Shown piece by piece: positions 51,692-59,644 of a stretch of 64,000 nt of DNA. The first letter of the stretch is position 1. Each line of letters starts with the position of its first letter. The position numbers and the translations under genes were made by a program. The stretch comes from DASXMR01 sp036495525 (lineage in GTDB: Bacteria; Actinomycetota; Actinomycetes; Streptosporangiales; Streptosporangiaceae), in NCBI GenBank assembly GCA_036495525.1, contig DASXMR010000056.1, positions 7,333 through 71,332 of the forward strand. The letters run 5' to 3'. The notes beneath the pieces are model-generated. The model did not search any database. It saw nothing but the letters and a program-made list of their open reading frames with translations, and was not told the origin of the DNA.

Positions 51692-52438
51692 ATGAGCTTC
51701 CGGCTAGCGGTGATCAACCCCAACTCCGACCAGGCCGTCACTGACTACCTGCGTGCCGCCGCGGTGACGGCGCTGCCGCCCGACGCGGTCGTGCAGGCTG
51801 CGGGCTGTGCTGGCGGCCCGCCGGTGCTCGAGACCGACCTCGACAGCGTGCTCGCCGCCCCGGCCATCGTGACCGCCGCGCTGGGGGCTGGCGAGCCGGA
51901 CGCTTTCGTCATCGGCTGCTTCGGCAACCCCGCGGTCGCCGCCGTGCGCGAGGTGACCGCGGCTCCGGTCGTCGGCATCGGCGAGGCGGCCCTGTTCCAG
52001 GCGTCGCTGGTGGCCGGCCGGTTCGGCGTCATCACCACGCTGGAGCGCGGCATCGCCGGCATCTGGAGTCAGCTGTCGGCGGCCGGGCGGGCAGGCGCGT
52101 GCACTGGGGTGCTGTCCGTCGAGTCAGCTGACGCGGCCGGCGGGGTGCTGCTCACCCGGCTGAGCCAGCAGGGCAGCAGGCTGCTGGCCGCCGGAGCCGA
52201 CGGGCTGGTGCTCGCCTGCGCGGGCTTCGGCAGCTGCACCAGCGCGCTGAGCGCGGAGCTTGGCGTGCCGGTCTGCGACGGGATCGGCGCTGCGGCGAGC
52301 CTTGCCTACGGGCTGGCCGCGTCCGGGGTCCAGACCAGCAAGCGCGGACGGTACGGCTGGCCTGACCCAGCCGCGCTGGCCGCGGCCGGCCGGGCCAGTG
52401 GCCTCGACCCGCTGAGCGCCGCCGAGGCTGACCGGTAA
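51692..52438 (+). CDS. Asp/Glu/hydantoin racemase family protein
   Basis: 248-residue two-cysteine cofactor-free racemase or decarboxylase. Catalytic pair: Cys76 in IGCFGNP and Cys176 in VLACAGFG; the opening RLAVINPNSDQAVTDYL is the hydantoin-racemase-type N-terminus. It may interconvert enantiomers of a hydantoin or amino acid, or act as an isomerase/decarboxylase as family members vary. It fits with the cyclic amidase at 61551-62999. Start ATG 51692; earlier in-frame codons are shadow of the divergent gene. No strong ribosome binding site is visible. Confidence 0.88.
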   Translation: MSFRLAVINPNSDQAVTDYLRAAAVTALPPDAVVQAAGCAGGPPVLETDLDSVLAAPAIVTAALGAGEPDAFVIGCFGNPAVAAVREVTAAPVVGIGEAALFQASLVAGRFGVITTLERGIAGIWSQLSAAGRAGACTGVLSVESADAAGGVLLTRLSQQGSRLLAAGADGLVLACAGFGSCTSALSAELGVPVCDGIGAAASLAYGLAASGVQTSKRGRYGWPDPAALAAAGRASGLDPLSAAEADR

Positions 52439-52538
52439 CACCGCCACCGGCAGGGCGCCAGCTGCCGCCGGCCAGACCGGCCACGGCCGACCTCGTTCTC
52501 CCGTCTTCCTGGCCTGCCTGCGCGCAGGACGTGGCCGG

Positions 52539-53549
52539 TCAGACTGCCGGTACCTGGACCGTCCGCCCGGTGGCCAGGGCCTCCTCCGCCGCTGCCGCCA
52601 CGGCGAGGGTGCGGATCGCGTCGGCCGGGGTGCAGCAGACCGCGGCCGGGTCACCTGCCCTGGCTGCCGCCAGGAAGGTGGCGATCGAGCGCTCGAACGG
52701 CGCGGTCTCCGAGCTGGCGCTGACTTGCTCGCCATCGCTGACCCCTGACACCCTGAAGTCCGGGTCGAGATCCAGCCGGATCCTGGCGTCCCGCGCCGTC
52801 ACCTCGACCCAGTAAGAACCGGGCAGGCTGTCGATGGTCCAGGCGACCACGATGGTGGCGGTGCCGCCAGCGGCGAAATGCAGTAGCAGCGTCACGGCGT
52901 CGTCGATGTCACCCTCGCCGGCCTGGCGCGGCGCCAGCGGCACGGACGATCCCGCGGCCTGCACGGCGACGACTTCGCCGCCCAGCGCCCTGGCCAGGTC
53001 GATGTGATGACTGCCGCGTTCCAGCAGGTTGCCCCCGCCGGCCGCCTTGCTGAGGAACCAGTCGCGTGACTGGGTGCCGCCGACGCTCTGGCCGACCAGG
53101 CAGCCGACCGGCCGGCCAGCGAGCGCCCGCTGGGCATCGCCGAGCACCTCGGCGGCGTGCCACTGGTAGCCGATCGCGCAGACCGTCCCGCTCGCAGCCG
53201 CGGCAGCCACGATCACCTTCGCGTCGTCGAGCGTGCGGGCGACAGGCTTCTCCAGATAGAGCGGCAGCCCGCGCTGCAGCGCCGCGATGGCCGGCTCGAG
53301 GTGCAGCGCGGGTGGCGTGCACACCCAGAGCGCATCGAGTTCAGCCGAGCCGAGCATCTGCCGCCAGTCGGCGAAAACCTCAGCGCCGCTGGCCGCCGCC
53401 GCTTCGCCGGCCCGCTCGGGGTCCAGGTCGCAGACGGCGGTGAGGGTCACATCCGGGCGGGCGCTGATCGTCTCCGCGTGGAACTGGCCGATCCAGCCGG
53501 CCCCGATCAAGCCAGCACGCAGTGGGTGGCTTGCTTCACCAGTGGTCAT
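52539..53549 (-). CDS. Gfo/Idh/MocA-family NAD(P)-dependent oxidoreductase
   Basis: 336-residue dehydrogenase. Rossmann motif GAGWIG (16-21), VCTPPALHLEPAIAALQRGL, and the EKP motif (LYLEKPVARTL, near 93-103) with catalytic Lys; GGGNLLERGSHHIDLARAL near 178 holds the catalytic His. It acts on a polyol, sugar or inositol-like substrate. ATG 53549 is used; the open frame extends 87 codons upstream through low-quality sequence with no start signal. It is downstream of the deacetylase gene by 103 bp and runs the same way. Confidence 0.9.
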   Translation of the reverse strand: MTTGEASHPLRAGLIGAGWIGQFHAETISARPDVTLTAVCDLDPERAGEAAAASGAEVFADWRQMLGSAELDALWVCTPPALHLEPAIAALQRGLPLYLEKPVARTLDDAKVIVAAAAASGTVCAIGYQWHAAEVLGDAQRALAGRPVGCLVGQSVGGTQSRDWFLSKAAGGGNLLERGSHHIDLARALGGEVVAVQAAGSSVPLAPRQAGEGDIDDAVTLLLHFAAGGTATIVVAWTIDSLPGSYWVEVTARDARIRLDLDPDFRVSGVSDGEQVSASSETAPFERSIATFLAAARAGDPAAVCCTPADAIRTLAVAAAAEEALATGRTVQVPAV

Positions 53550-53652
53550 GAGATCGCGGCACACCTTTCGGCTCTCGACTCGGTTGTCTGCAAGGTTGCG
53601 CGGCCAGGTACCGAAGGCCGGGGACGTCAGGCCCATGGTGGCGGCGTCACCG

Positions 53653-54624
53653 TTACTGCCCGGCGCTGCCCTCCCGGCTCGCGGCTGGCCTGGTGCTCCC
53701 CCACCCGGCGTGGTGCTCGAGCCACCACCGGGCGATGTCGAGCCGCCGCATGAACGCCACGTCGGCCCGCGACTGCACGTACTGGATGAAGTCCCTGATC
53801 GCCGACGCACGGCTGGCCTGGCCGCTCCACCGCTCGTGCAGTCCGACCGTCATCATCCGCGGCCCGGCTCCGGCGCTCGCCTCGTCGCACAGGTAGTCGA
53901 CCGCGGCCCGCAGCGACTCGAAGAAGTGCCGTGGCGCGGCGTAGGTGGGGTTAATCAGGTACCTGTTGTCGTTGTAGACCTTGGAGTACGGCACGACCAG
54001 CAACTGGCCCGAGCCGACCGGGGCGAAGTACGGCAGCTCGTCGTTCGACGCGTCCGAGTCGTAAAGGAAGCCGCCTTCCTCGACCAGCAGCTCCCTGGTG
54101 TGCACGCTCGGGAACGAGCGGACGTACCAGCCAAGCGGGCGCTGGCCGGTGAGCCGCTGGATGGCGTCGATGCCGCGGCGGATGTCGTCCCGCTGCTCAT
54201 CCCTGCTCAGCTCCGAGACCTCCGACCAGCGGTACCCGTGCGACAGCACGTCGTGGCCGGCCTCGACGATCCACTCGGCGACCTCCGGCGTGCGCTCCAG
54301 CGCCGCGCCGCACGCGCCGACCGTCACCGGCACCCGGCAGCGGTCGAACAGCCTGGCCAGCCGCCAGACCCCTACCCGGCTGCCGAACTCGAAGTGCGTT
54401 TCCGTGCCCAGGTCCCTGATCTGAGGGCCGACCTGATCGGAGTACTCGCCCCAGCTGTCGTTGCGGCCATCGCCCTCCAGCGAGTACTCGGCACCTGACT
54501 CGTAGTTGAGCACGATGTTGACCACCAGGCTGACCCCGCCCGGCCAGCTGACCAGCGGCGGGTAGCGGCCATAGCCAACGAAGTCACGGGCCGGGCCCGG
54601 CTGCCCTGATTGCTGTGCTGCCAT
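53653..54624 (-). CDS. PuuE-type polysaccharide deacetylase-like (allantoinase-like) protein
   Basis: 323-residue carbohydrate-esterase-fold enzyme of the PuuE/allantoinase-like branch: VSLVVNIVLNYESGAEYSLEGDG near 31 and EWIVEAGHDVLSHGYRW near 118 with metal His, and VGLHERWSGQ near 262. PuuE allantoinases lack a metal and open allantoin rings; other relatives deacylate small amides or sugars. Neighbouring cyclic-amidase, racemase and transport genes favour action on a cyclic amide or N-acyl compound. Divergent from the class III aminotransferase gene across 138 bp. Confidence 0.85.
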   Translation of the reverse strand: MAAQQSGQPGPARDFVGYGRYPPLVSWPGGVSLVVNIVLNYESGAEYSLEGDGRNDSWGEYSDQVGPQIRDLGTETHFEFGSRVGVWRLARLFDRCRVPVTVGACGAALERTPEVAEWIVEAGHDVLSHGYRWSEVSELSRDEQRDDIRRGIDAIQRLTGQRPLGWYVRSFPSVHTRELLVEEGGFLYDSDASNDELPYFAPVGSGQLLVVPYSKVYNDNRYLINPTYAAPRHFFESLRAAVDYLCDEASAGAGPRMMTVGLHERWSGQASRASAIRDFIQYVQSRADVAFMRRLDIARWWLEHHAGWGSTRPAASREGSAGQ

Positions 54625-54762
54625 CTCAGCCGCTGCTCATGAGCACGCCAGCGGCACAATCCTGATCTTGAACGAGCACACAGCGAAGACTAGGGGCGGC
54701 CAAGCCGGGCTGTCCAGGCGGGCTGGCGGGCACCGGGCTACGCCGCCAGCCTGGTCAGCGCG

Positions 54763-56184
54763 GTGTTCTGTACCGTTGGCTGGTCAGCCGGGCTGCAGCG
54801 GGCCGTCCGGACGGCGGCAGGAGGTGGCGTCATCACCACGCAAGCCCGAACCAGCGACCAGGCCGCCGGTCAGGGCAGGCAGATCCTGGCCCGCTGGGCC
54901 GCGGAGAACCCGCGGTCGGCGGCGCTGCACGCCAGGGCGGTCGGCCTGCTTCCCGGCGGGGTGACGCACGACGTCAGGCTCGCTGACCCGTTCCCGCTCG
55001 CCGTCAGCCGCGCCTCAGGCGCGCGCAAGTGGGACCTGGACGGCCACGAGCTGGTCTGCTACGTGCTCGGCCACGGCGCGCTGCTGCTTGGCCACAGCCA
55101 TCCGGAGGTGGTAGCCGCCGTGCAGGAGCAGGCGGCCAGGTCCTTTCATCCCGGTGCCTGCCACGAGCTGGAGAGCGACTGGGCGCAGGCGATCGTGAGC
55201 CTGGTGCCGTCCGCCGAGCAGGTGCGGTTCACCGCAAGCGGCACCGAGGCTTCGCTGCTGGCGCTGCGGCTGGCCAGGGCGGTGACCGGGCGGCGCCGGA
55301 TCGTCAAGCTGGCCGGGCACTTCCACGGCTGGCACGACCAGGCGGCACTCGGCTCGGACCCGCCGTTCGACGAGCCGGACACCGACGGGCTACCCGCCCA
55401 GATCAGCAGCGCCGTCGAGGTGCTGCCGGCCGATGCCGCGCTGCTGAGCCGCACCCTCGCGGCCGGCGACGTGGCGGCGGTCATCCTCGAGCCGTCGGGC
55501 GCTGCCTGGGGCACGGTGCCGCTGCCTGGCGGGTTCCTCGCGGCTGCCAGGCAGGCAGCCGACCAGACCGGCACCGTGCTGATCTACGACGAGGTGGTGT
55601 CCGGATTCCGCTGGTCCCCCGGCGGCGTGCAGCAGCTGGCCGGCGTGCTGCCCGACCTCACCGTGCTTGGCAAGATCGTGGCGGGCGGCATGCCAGGCGG
55701 GGCCGTCTGCGGCAGCGCCGGACTGCTGGCCAGGATCGGCGCGCGGGGCGCAGGCCGGGTCGCCCATCCGGGCACGCACAACGCCCACCCGCTGTCGGCC
55801 GCGGCGGGCACGACGACGCTTGGCCTGCTCACCTCCGGCGCGGCGCAGGACCGCGCGGCCGGGCAGGCGGCCGCGCTGCGCGCCGAGCTGACCGCAGTGT
55901 TCGAGCGGTGCGGCGTGGCCGGCCGGGCCTACGGGCAGAGCTCGACGTTCCACCTGCTGTTCGGGTTTTCCGGCGAGCCGGAGCAGCTCGACCCGGTCCG
56001 GCTCAAGCAGGCCCTGCCTGCGCCGCTGGCGGCGGCGCTGCACTGCGGCATGCTGACCGGGGGCGTGCACCTGTTCCACGGCTCCGGTTTCGTCAGCACC
56101 GAGCATTCTGACGCCGACCTGGAGCGCACCGTGGCCGCGCTCGCTGCGACGCTGCCCGCCCTGCAGGCGGCGGGGCTGGCATGA
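54763..56184 (+). CDS. Class III PLP enzyme (aminotransferase/aminomutase-like)
   Basis: 473-residue fold-type I PLP enzyme of the glutamate-1-semialdehyde-aminomutase-like group: VSLVPSAEQVRFTASGTEASLLALRLARA, KLAGHFHGWHD, LIYDEVVSGFR and the PLP Lys in LGKIVAGGM at residue 304. The GTG at 54763 is the only normal start in frame, but GGAGG at 54830 lies 7 bp before an in-frame ATC (near residue 25), where homology would also begin; a non-standard start is possible. It overlaps the next gene by 4 bp (ATGA). Role: transamination or amino-shift of an amino ketone or keto acid made in this pathway. Confidence 0.88.
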   Translation: MFCTVGWSAGLQRAVRTAAGGGVITTQARTSDQAAGQGRQILARWAAENPRSAALHARAVGLLPGGVTHDVRLADPFPLAVSRASGARKWDLDGHELVCYVLGHGALLLGHSHPEVVAAVQEQAARSFHPGACHELESDWAQAIVSLVPSAEQVRFTASGTEASLLALRLARAVTGRRRIVKLAGHFHGWHDQAALGSDPPFDEPDTDGLPAQISSAVEVLPADAALLSRTLAAGDVAAVILEPSGAAWGTVPLPGGFLAAARQAADQTGTVLIYDEVVSGFRWSPGGVQQLAGVLPDLTVLGKIVAGGMPGGAVCGSAGLLARIGARGAGRVAHPGTHNAHPLSAAAGTTTLGLLTSGAAQDRAAGQAAALRAELTAVFERCGVAGRAYGQSSTFHLLFGFSGEPEQLDPVRLKQALPAPLAAALHCGMLTGGVHLFHGSGFVSTEHSDADLERTVAALAATLPALQAAGLA

Positions 56185-57356
56185 GCGAGCTGATCATCGC
56201 CGGCGGCCGGCTCCTCGACCCCGGCCAGGGCGTCGACGCGACCGGCACCATCACGATCTCGGGCAGTGTCATCGCCGGCCGCACTACCGGCAACGGCGGG
56301 CCGAGCGCCGCGCCGCTTGCGGCCGGCCAGCAGGTGATCGACGCGACCGGGCTGATCGTGACGCCCGGCGTCGTCGACGTGCACACGCACCTGTACGAGG
56401 GGGTGTCGCACTACGGCATCGACCCGGACACGCACTGCCTGCAGCGGGGCGTGACCACGGCGGTGGACGCCGGCTCGGCCGGCGCGCAGACATTTCCCGG
56501 CCTGCGCCGGTACGTGATCGAGCGCTCGCAGACCAGGGTGCTGGCGTTCCTGCACATCGCCGTGCAGGGCATGATCACCAACCTGCTCGGGGAGCTGGAG
56601 GACCTGCGCTGGGCGTCGGTAGGGCAAGCCGTCGAGCGCGCCCGCGAGCACGCCGACCTGATCATCGGGATCAAGGTCAGGCTCGGCTACCAGATGGTCG
56701 GCTACGACCCGGCCGGCGCGCTGCGGCTGGCCCGCGAGGCCGCCGACGAGCTCGGGCTGCCACTGATGGTGCACGTCATCGACATGCGCCCGCCGATCAG
56801 CTGGCTGCTGCCCTACCTCGGGCCTGGTGACCTGGTGACGCACTGCTACCACGGCAACGAGGGCGGCATCCTGGACGAGGCAGGCCGGCTGTACCCCGAC
56901 GTGCTGCTGGCCAGGGAGCGCGGGGTGCTGTTCGACGTGGGGCACGGCGTAGGCAGCTTTTCCTACCGGGTCGCCCGCGCGGCCATCGAGCAGGGATTCC
57001 CGCCGGACACCATCTCCAGTGACCTGCACGCGCACAACGTCGGCGGGCCCGCCTACGACCAGGCGACGACGCTGGCCAAGCTGCTGCACGCTGGCATGCC
57101 GCTGGCCGAGGTGATCCTGGCCACCACCGCGACCCCCGCGCGCGCGGTCCGGCGGGAGCGCAGCATCGGGGCCGCGCTGCCCGGCCGGGAGGCAGACCTG
57201 ACCGTCTTCGAGCTGCGGTCCGGCCACTGGGCGCTGCCGGACGCGGCCGGCGCGACCGAGACCGTCGAGCAGCTGCTGGTCCCGCGCATGGTCGTCAGGG
57301 CCGGGCGGGCCAGGCAGCTCAGCGGCGCCCCGGCCGGCCACCCGCTGGCCGGCTAG
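56181..57356 (+). CDS. Amidohydrolase/deacetylase-family metallohydrolase
   Basis: 391-residue metal-dependent amidohydrolase: HxH (H68, H70 in VDVHTHLYEG), carboxylated-Lys candidate K165 (GIKVRLGY), H198 (VHVID), H221 and H224 (THCYHGNEGG), and D281 (SSDLHAH). The pattern matches the family described as amidohydrolase/deacetylase metallohydrolases rather than dihydroorotase. It overlaps the PLP enzyme stop, so both are co-made. A hydrolysis of an N-acyl or cyclic amide followed by amino-group handling is the simplest reading, but substrate is unknown. Confidence 0.9.
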   Translation: MSELIIAGGRLLDPGQGVDATGTITISGSVIAGRTTGNGGPSAAPLAAGQQVIDATGLIVTPGVVDVHTHLYEGVSHYGIDPDTHCLQRGVTTAVDAGSAGAQTFPGLRRYVIERSQTRVLAFLHIAVQGMITNLLGELEDLRWASVGQAVERAREHADLIIGIKVRLGYQMVGYDPAGALRLAREAADELGLPLMVHVIDMRPPISWLLPYLGPGDLVTHCYHGNEGGILDEAGRLYPDVLLARERGVLFDVGHGVGSFSYRVARAAIEQGFPPDTISSDLHAHNVGGPAYDQATTLAKLLHAGMPLAEVILATTATPARAVRRERSIGAALPGREADLTVFELRSGHWALPDAAGATETVEQLLVPRMVVRAGRARQLSGAPAGHPLAG

Positions 57357-57686
57357 TAGCCCGGCCCTGCCGCTGCGGCCGGCAGTCGGCCACGACTGGC
57401 AGCCGTCAGCTATTCCCTGGTCAGCAGTCGACGTGGGTGCCGGGTGCGGCAATATTGCCGGCACCGGCCGCAATCGGCACTTCGGCGCGGAAAGTCATGG
57501 AATGATGCCGATGACGGCGGAAAGCACAGTCGTGGCTGCGCCCTCAGCCGCAGCTCAGCCTGGCAGCACGGGCAGATCCGCCCTAGTCTGCTGATCACCG
57601 GCAGTCTGCTGCTCGGCGGTGCTGACGGAAGGAGCTCACGGCATGGCCAGCGCGCGCGTCATGGCATCACGACGGGTGAGCGCCCG
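57357..57686. other. Intergenic region before transporter genes
   Basis: 330 bp. An AT-rich point at about 57450 (GGCAATATTGCCGGCA, an inverted repeat) could be a regulatory site. A GGAAGGAG site at 57627-57634 precedes the small frame annotated at 57643. Confidence 0.5.
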
Positions 57687-57696
57687 GTGGCGGTAA
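57643..57696 (+). other. Candidate leader peptide ORF, Arg-rich, overlapping permease start
   Basis: 17-codon frame with a near-perfect ribosome binding site (GGAAGGAG, 8 bp before ATG), product MASARVMASRRVSARWR, ending 10 bp inside the permease gene. The permease itself has no good site, so coupled translation or an attenuation-like control is plausible; a shifted true N-terminus is the alternative. Confidence 0.4.
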
Positions 57697-58700
57697 CGGA
57701 GGCACCGGCCCGGCCGGCGCCCCCCGCCCAGCGCCGGGATGCGCACCCCATCTGGCAGCTGCTGCGGCGGCGGACCGCCTTCGGCCTGCTGACGCTGTTC
57801 CTCGTCTCGATCGTCATCTTCGCGGCCACCGAGATCCTGCCGGGCAACGCGGCCGCGGCGGTGCTCGGCCGCAACGCCACCCCGGCCAGGGTGCACGCGC
57901 TGTCGATCCAGCTGCACCTGAACCGGCCGGCGGTCGCGCAGTACTGGTCATGGCTGAGCAGCCTGTTCACCGGGAACCTCGGCCGCTCGCTGGCCAATGG
58001 CCAGTCGGTCTGGGGGCTGGTCGAGCCGCGGCTGATCGACTCAGCCGTGCTGGTCCTCGCCGCCGGCCTGATCGGATCGGTGCTCGGCATGCTGCTCGGC
58101 GCGATAGCGGCGCTGCGCAAGGACGGCTGGTTCGACCACAGCACCTCGATCATCGCGCTCGCCGCCACCTCGCTGCCCGACTTCGTCGTCGCCATCTTCC
58201 TGGTCGTGCTGCTGTCCACGGTGGTCTGGAAGGTCCTGCCAGCGGTATCGCTGCTGCCACCGGGCACCTACCCGTGGGACAACCCCAAGCTGCTGGTGCT
58301 GCCAGTGCTGACGCTGGTAATCGTGATCGTCCCGTACATCATGCGGATGATGCGGGCGGCGATGATCGAGTCGCTCAACTCCGACTACGTGGAGATGGCC
58401 AGGCTCAAGGGAGTGCCCGAGTGGCGGATCGTGCTGCTGCACGCGCTGCCTAACGCCATCGCGCCGACCATCCAGGTGATCGGGCTGAACTTCCTTTACC
58501 TGGCCGGCGGGATCGTCATCGTGGAGTACATCTTCAACTTCCCCGGCATCGGCCAGGAGCTCGTGTTCGCGGTCAACAACCGCGATATACCGGTCATCCA
58601 GTTCATCGTCGTGGTGCTCGCCGCCTTCTACGTGCTGGTCAACGTGCTCGCTGACGTGGTCGCATTGCTGGCCACGCCCCGGCGGAGAATCGCGAGGTAA
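57687..58700 (+). CDS. DppB-type ABC transporter permease
   Basis: 337-residue inner-membrane permease of the dipeptide/oligopeptide/nickel family with six hydrophobic segments. N-terminal LRRRTAFGLLTLFLVSIVIF, and the EAA-type loop YVEMARLKGVPEWRIVLLHALPN that contacts the ATPase. Start GTG 57687; 81 upstream codons are not plausible. The next permease starts 2 bp after the stop. Works with the second permease, the fused ATPase and the two binding proteins. Confidence 0.92.
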   Translation: MAVTEAPARPAPPAQRRDAHPIWQLLRRRTAFGLLTLFLVSIVIFAATEILPGNAAAAVLGRNATPARVHALSIQLHLNRPAVAQYWSWLSSLFTGNLGRSLANGQSVWGLVEPRLIDSAVLVLAAGLIGSVLGMLLGAIAALRKDGWFDHSTSIIALAATSLPDFVVAIFLVVLLSTVVWKVLPAVSLLPPGTYPWDNPKLLVLPVLTLVIVIVPYIMRMMRAAMIESLNSDYVEMARLKGVPEWRIVLLHALPNAIAPTIQVIGLNFLYLAGGIVIVEYIFNFPGIGQELVFAVNNRDIPVIQFIVVVLAAFYVLVNVLADVVALLATPRRRIAR

Positions 58701-58702
58701 CG

Positions 58703-59644
58703 GTGGCCGTGCAAACACCGGCAGCGCCGGCCCGCCAGGTCCGGGCGCGGGGAGCGCGCCGGCCTCAATGGGCCTCGCTGCTCTGGTCGGCGGCTAAGAC
58801 CCCGCGCGGCGCCTTCGGGCTCGTGCTCACCCTCATCGTGGCCGCGATCGCCATCGTCGGCCCGTTCGTGGCGCCGCACTCCCCGGAGGCCCTGGTCGCC
58901 GTCGAGTTCGCCAAGCCGTCGGCGCACTTCCTGCTCGGCAGCGACTACATCGGCCGGGACGTGCTCTCCCGGGTGCTGGCCGGCGGCTGGGTGCTGCTGG
59001 TGATGGCGCTCGCCGCAACCGCGATCGGCGTCGGGGCCGGCGCGCTCATCGGGATGGCGGCTGCCTACCTGCGGGGCCTGACCGACGGCATCCTGATGCG
59101 CGCGGTCGACGTGCTGCTGGCGTTCCCGCAGCTGGTGCTCGCGCTGCTGCTGCTCGCGCTGATCGGGCCGAAACTGTGGCTGATCGTGCTGGCCGTCGGC
59201 GTCTCGCACGCGCCGCAGGTGGCCAGGGTGGTCAGGTCGGCGACCCTGGACATCTCCGAGCGCGACTACATCAAGGTGGCCGAGCTGCAGGGCTCACGGC
59301 CCCTCAAGATCATGGGCAGGGAGATACTGCCGAACCTGGTCGCGCCGCTGATGGTCGAGGCAGGTCTCCGGCTGACCTACTCGATCGTGATCATCGCCGG
59401 CCTCGCGTTCCTCGGCTTCGGCCAGGAGCCGCCAGCCCCGAGCTGGGGCACGATGATCAACGAGAACCGGCTCGGCCTGACCCTGAACCCGTGGTCGGTC
59501 GTGGTCCCGGCGCTGATCATCGCCGTGCTCACGATCGGCACCAATACCTTCACCGACGCGATCGCGCGGGTCGCCATCGGCGTTGACCGCCGGCCGGAGC
59601 AGACAGCGCTGGTGTCGGATCTCGGCTCGGAGGTGGCGGAGTGA
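58703..59644 (+). CDS. DppC-type ABC transporter permease
   Basis: 313-residue permease with a DppC-like N-terminal segment (GAFGLVLTLIVAAIAIVGPFVAP), the characteristic FLLGSDYIGRDVLSRVLAGGW block and an EAA-type loop DYIKVAELQGSRPLKIMGREILPN. About six hydrophobic segments. The stop overlaps the ATPase GTG by 4 bp. It forms the channel heterodimer with the preceding permease. Confidence 0.94.
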   Translation: MAVQTPAAPARQVRARGARRPQWASLLWSAAKTPRGAFGLVLTLIVAAIAIVGPFVAPHSPEALVAVEFAKPSAHFLLGSDYIGRDVLSRVLAGGWVLLVMALAATAIGVGAGALIGMAAAYLRGLTDGILMRAVDVLLAFPQLVLALLLLALIGPKLWLIVLAVGVSHAPQVARVVRSATLDISERDYIKVAELQGSRPLKIMGREILPNLVAPLMVEAGLRLTYSIVIIAGLAFLGFGQEPPAPSWGTMINENRLGLTLNPWSVVVPALIIAVLTIGTNTFTDAIARVAIGVDRRPEQTALVSDLGSEVAE

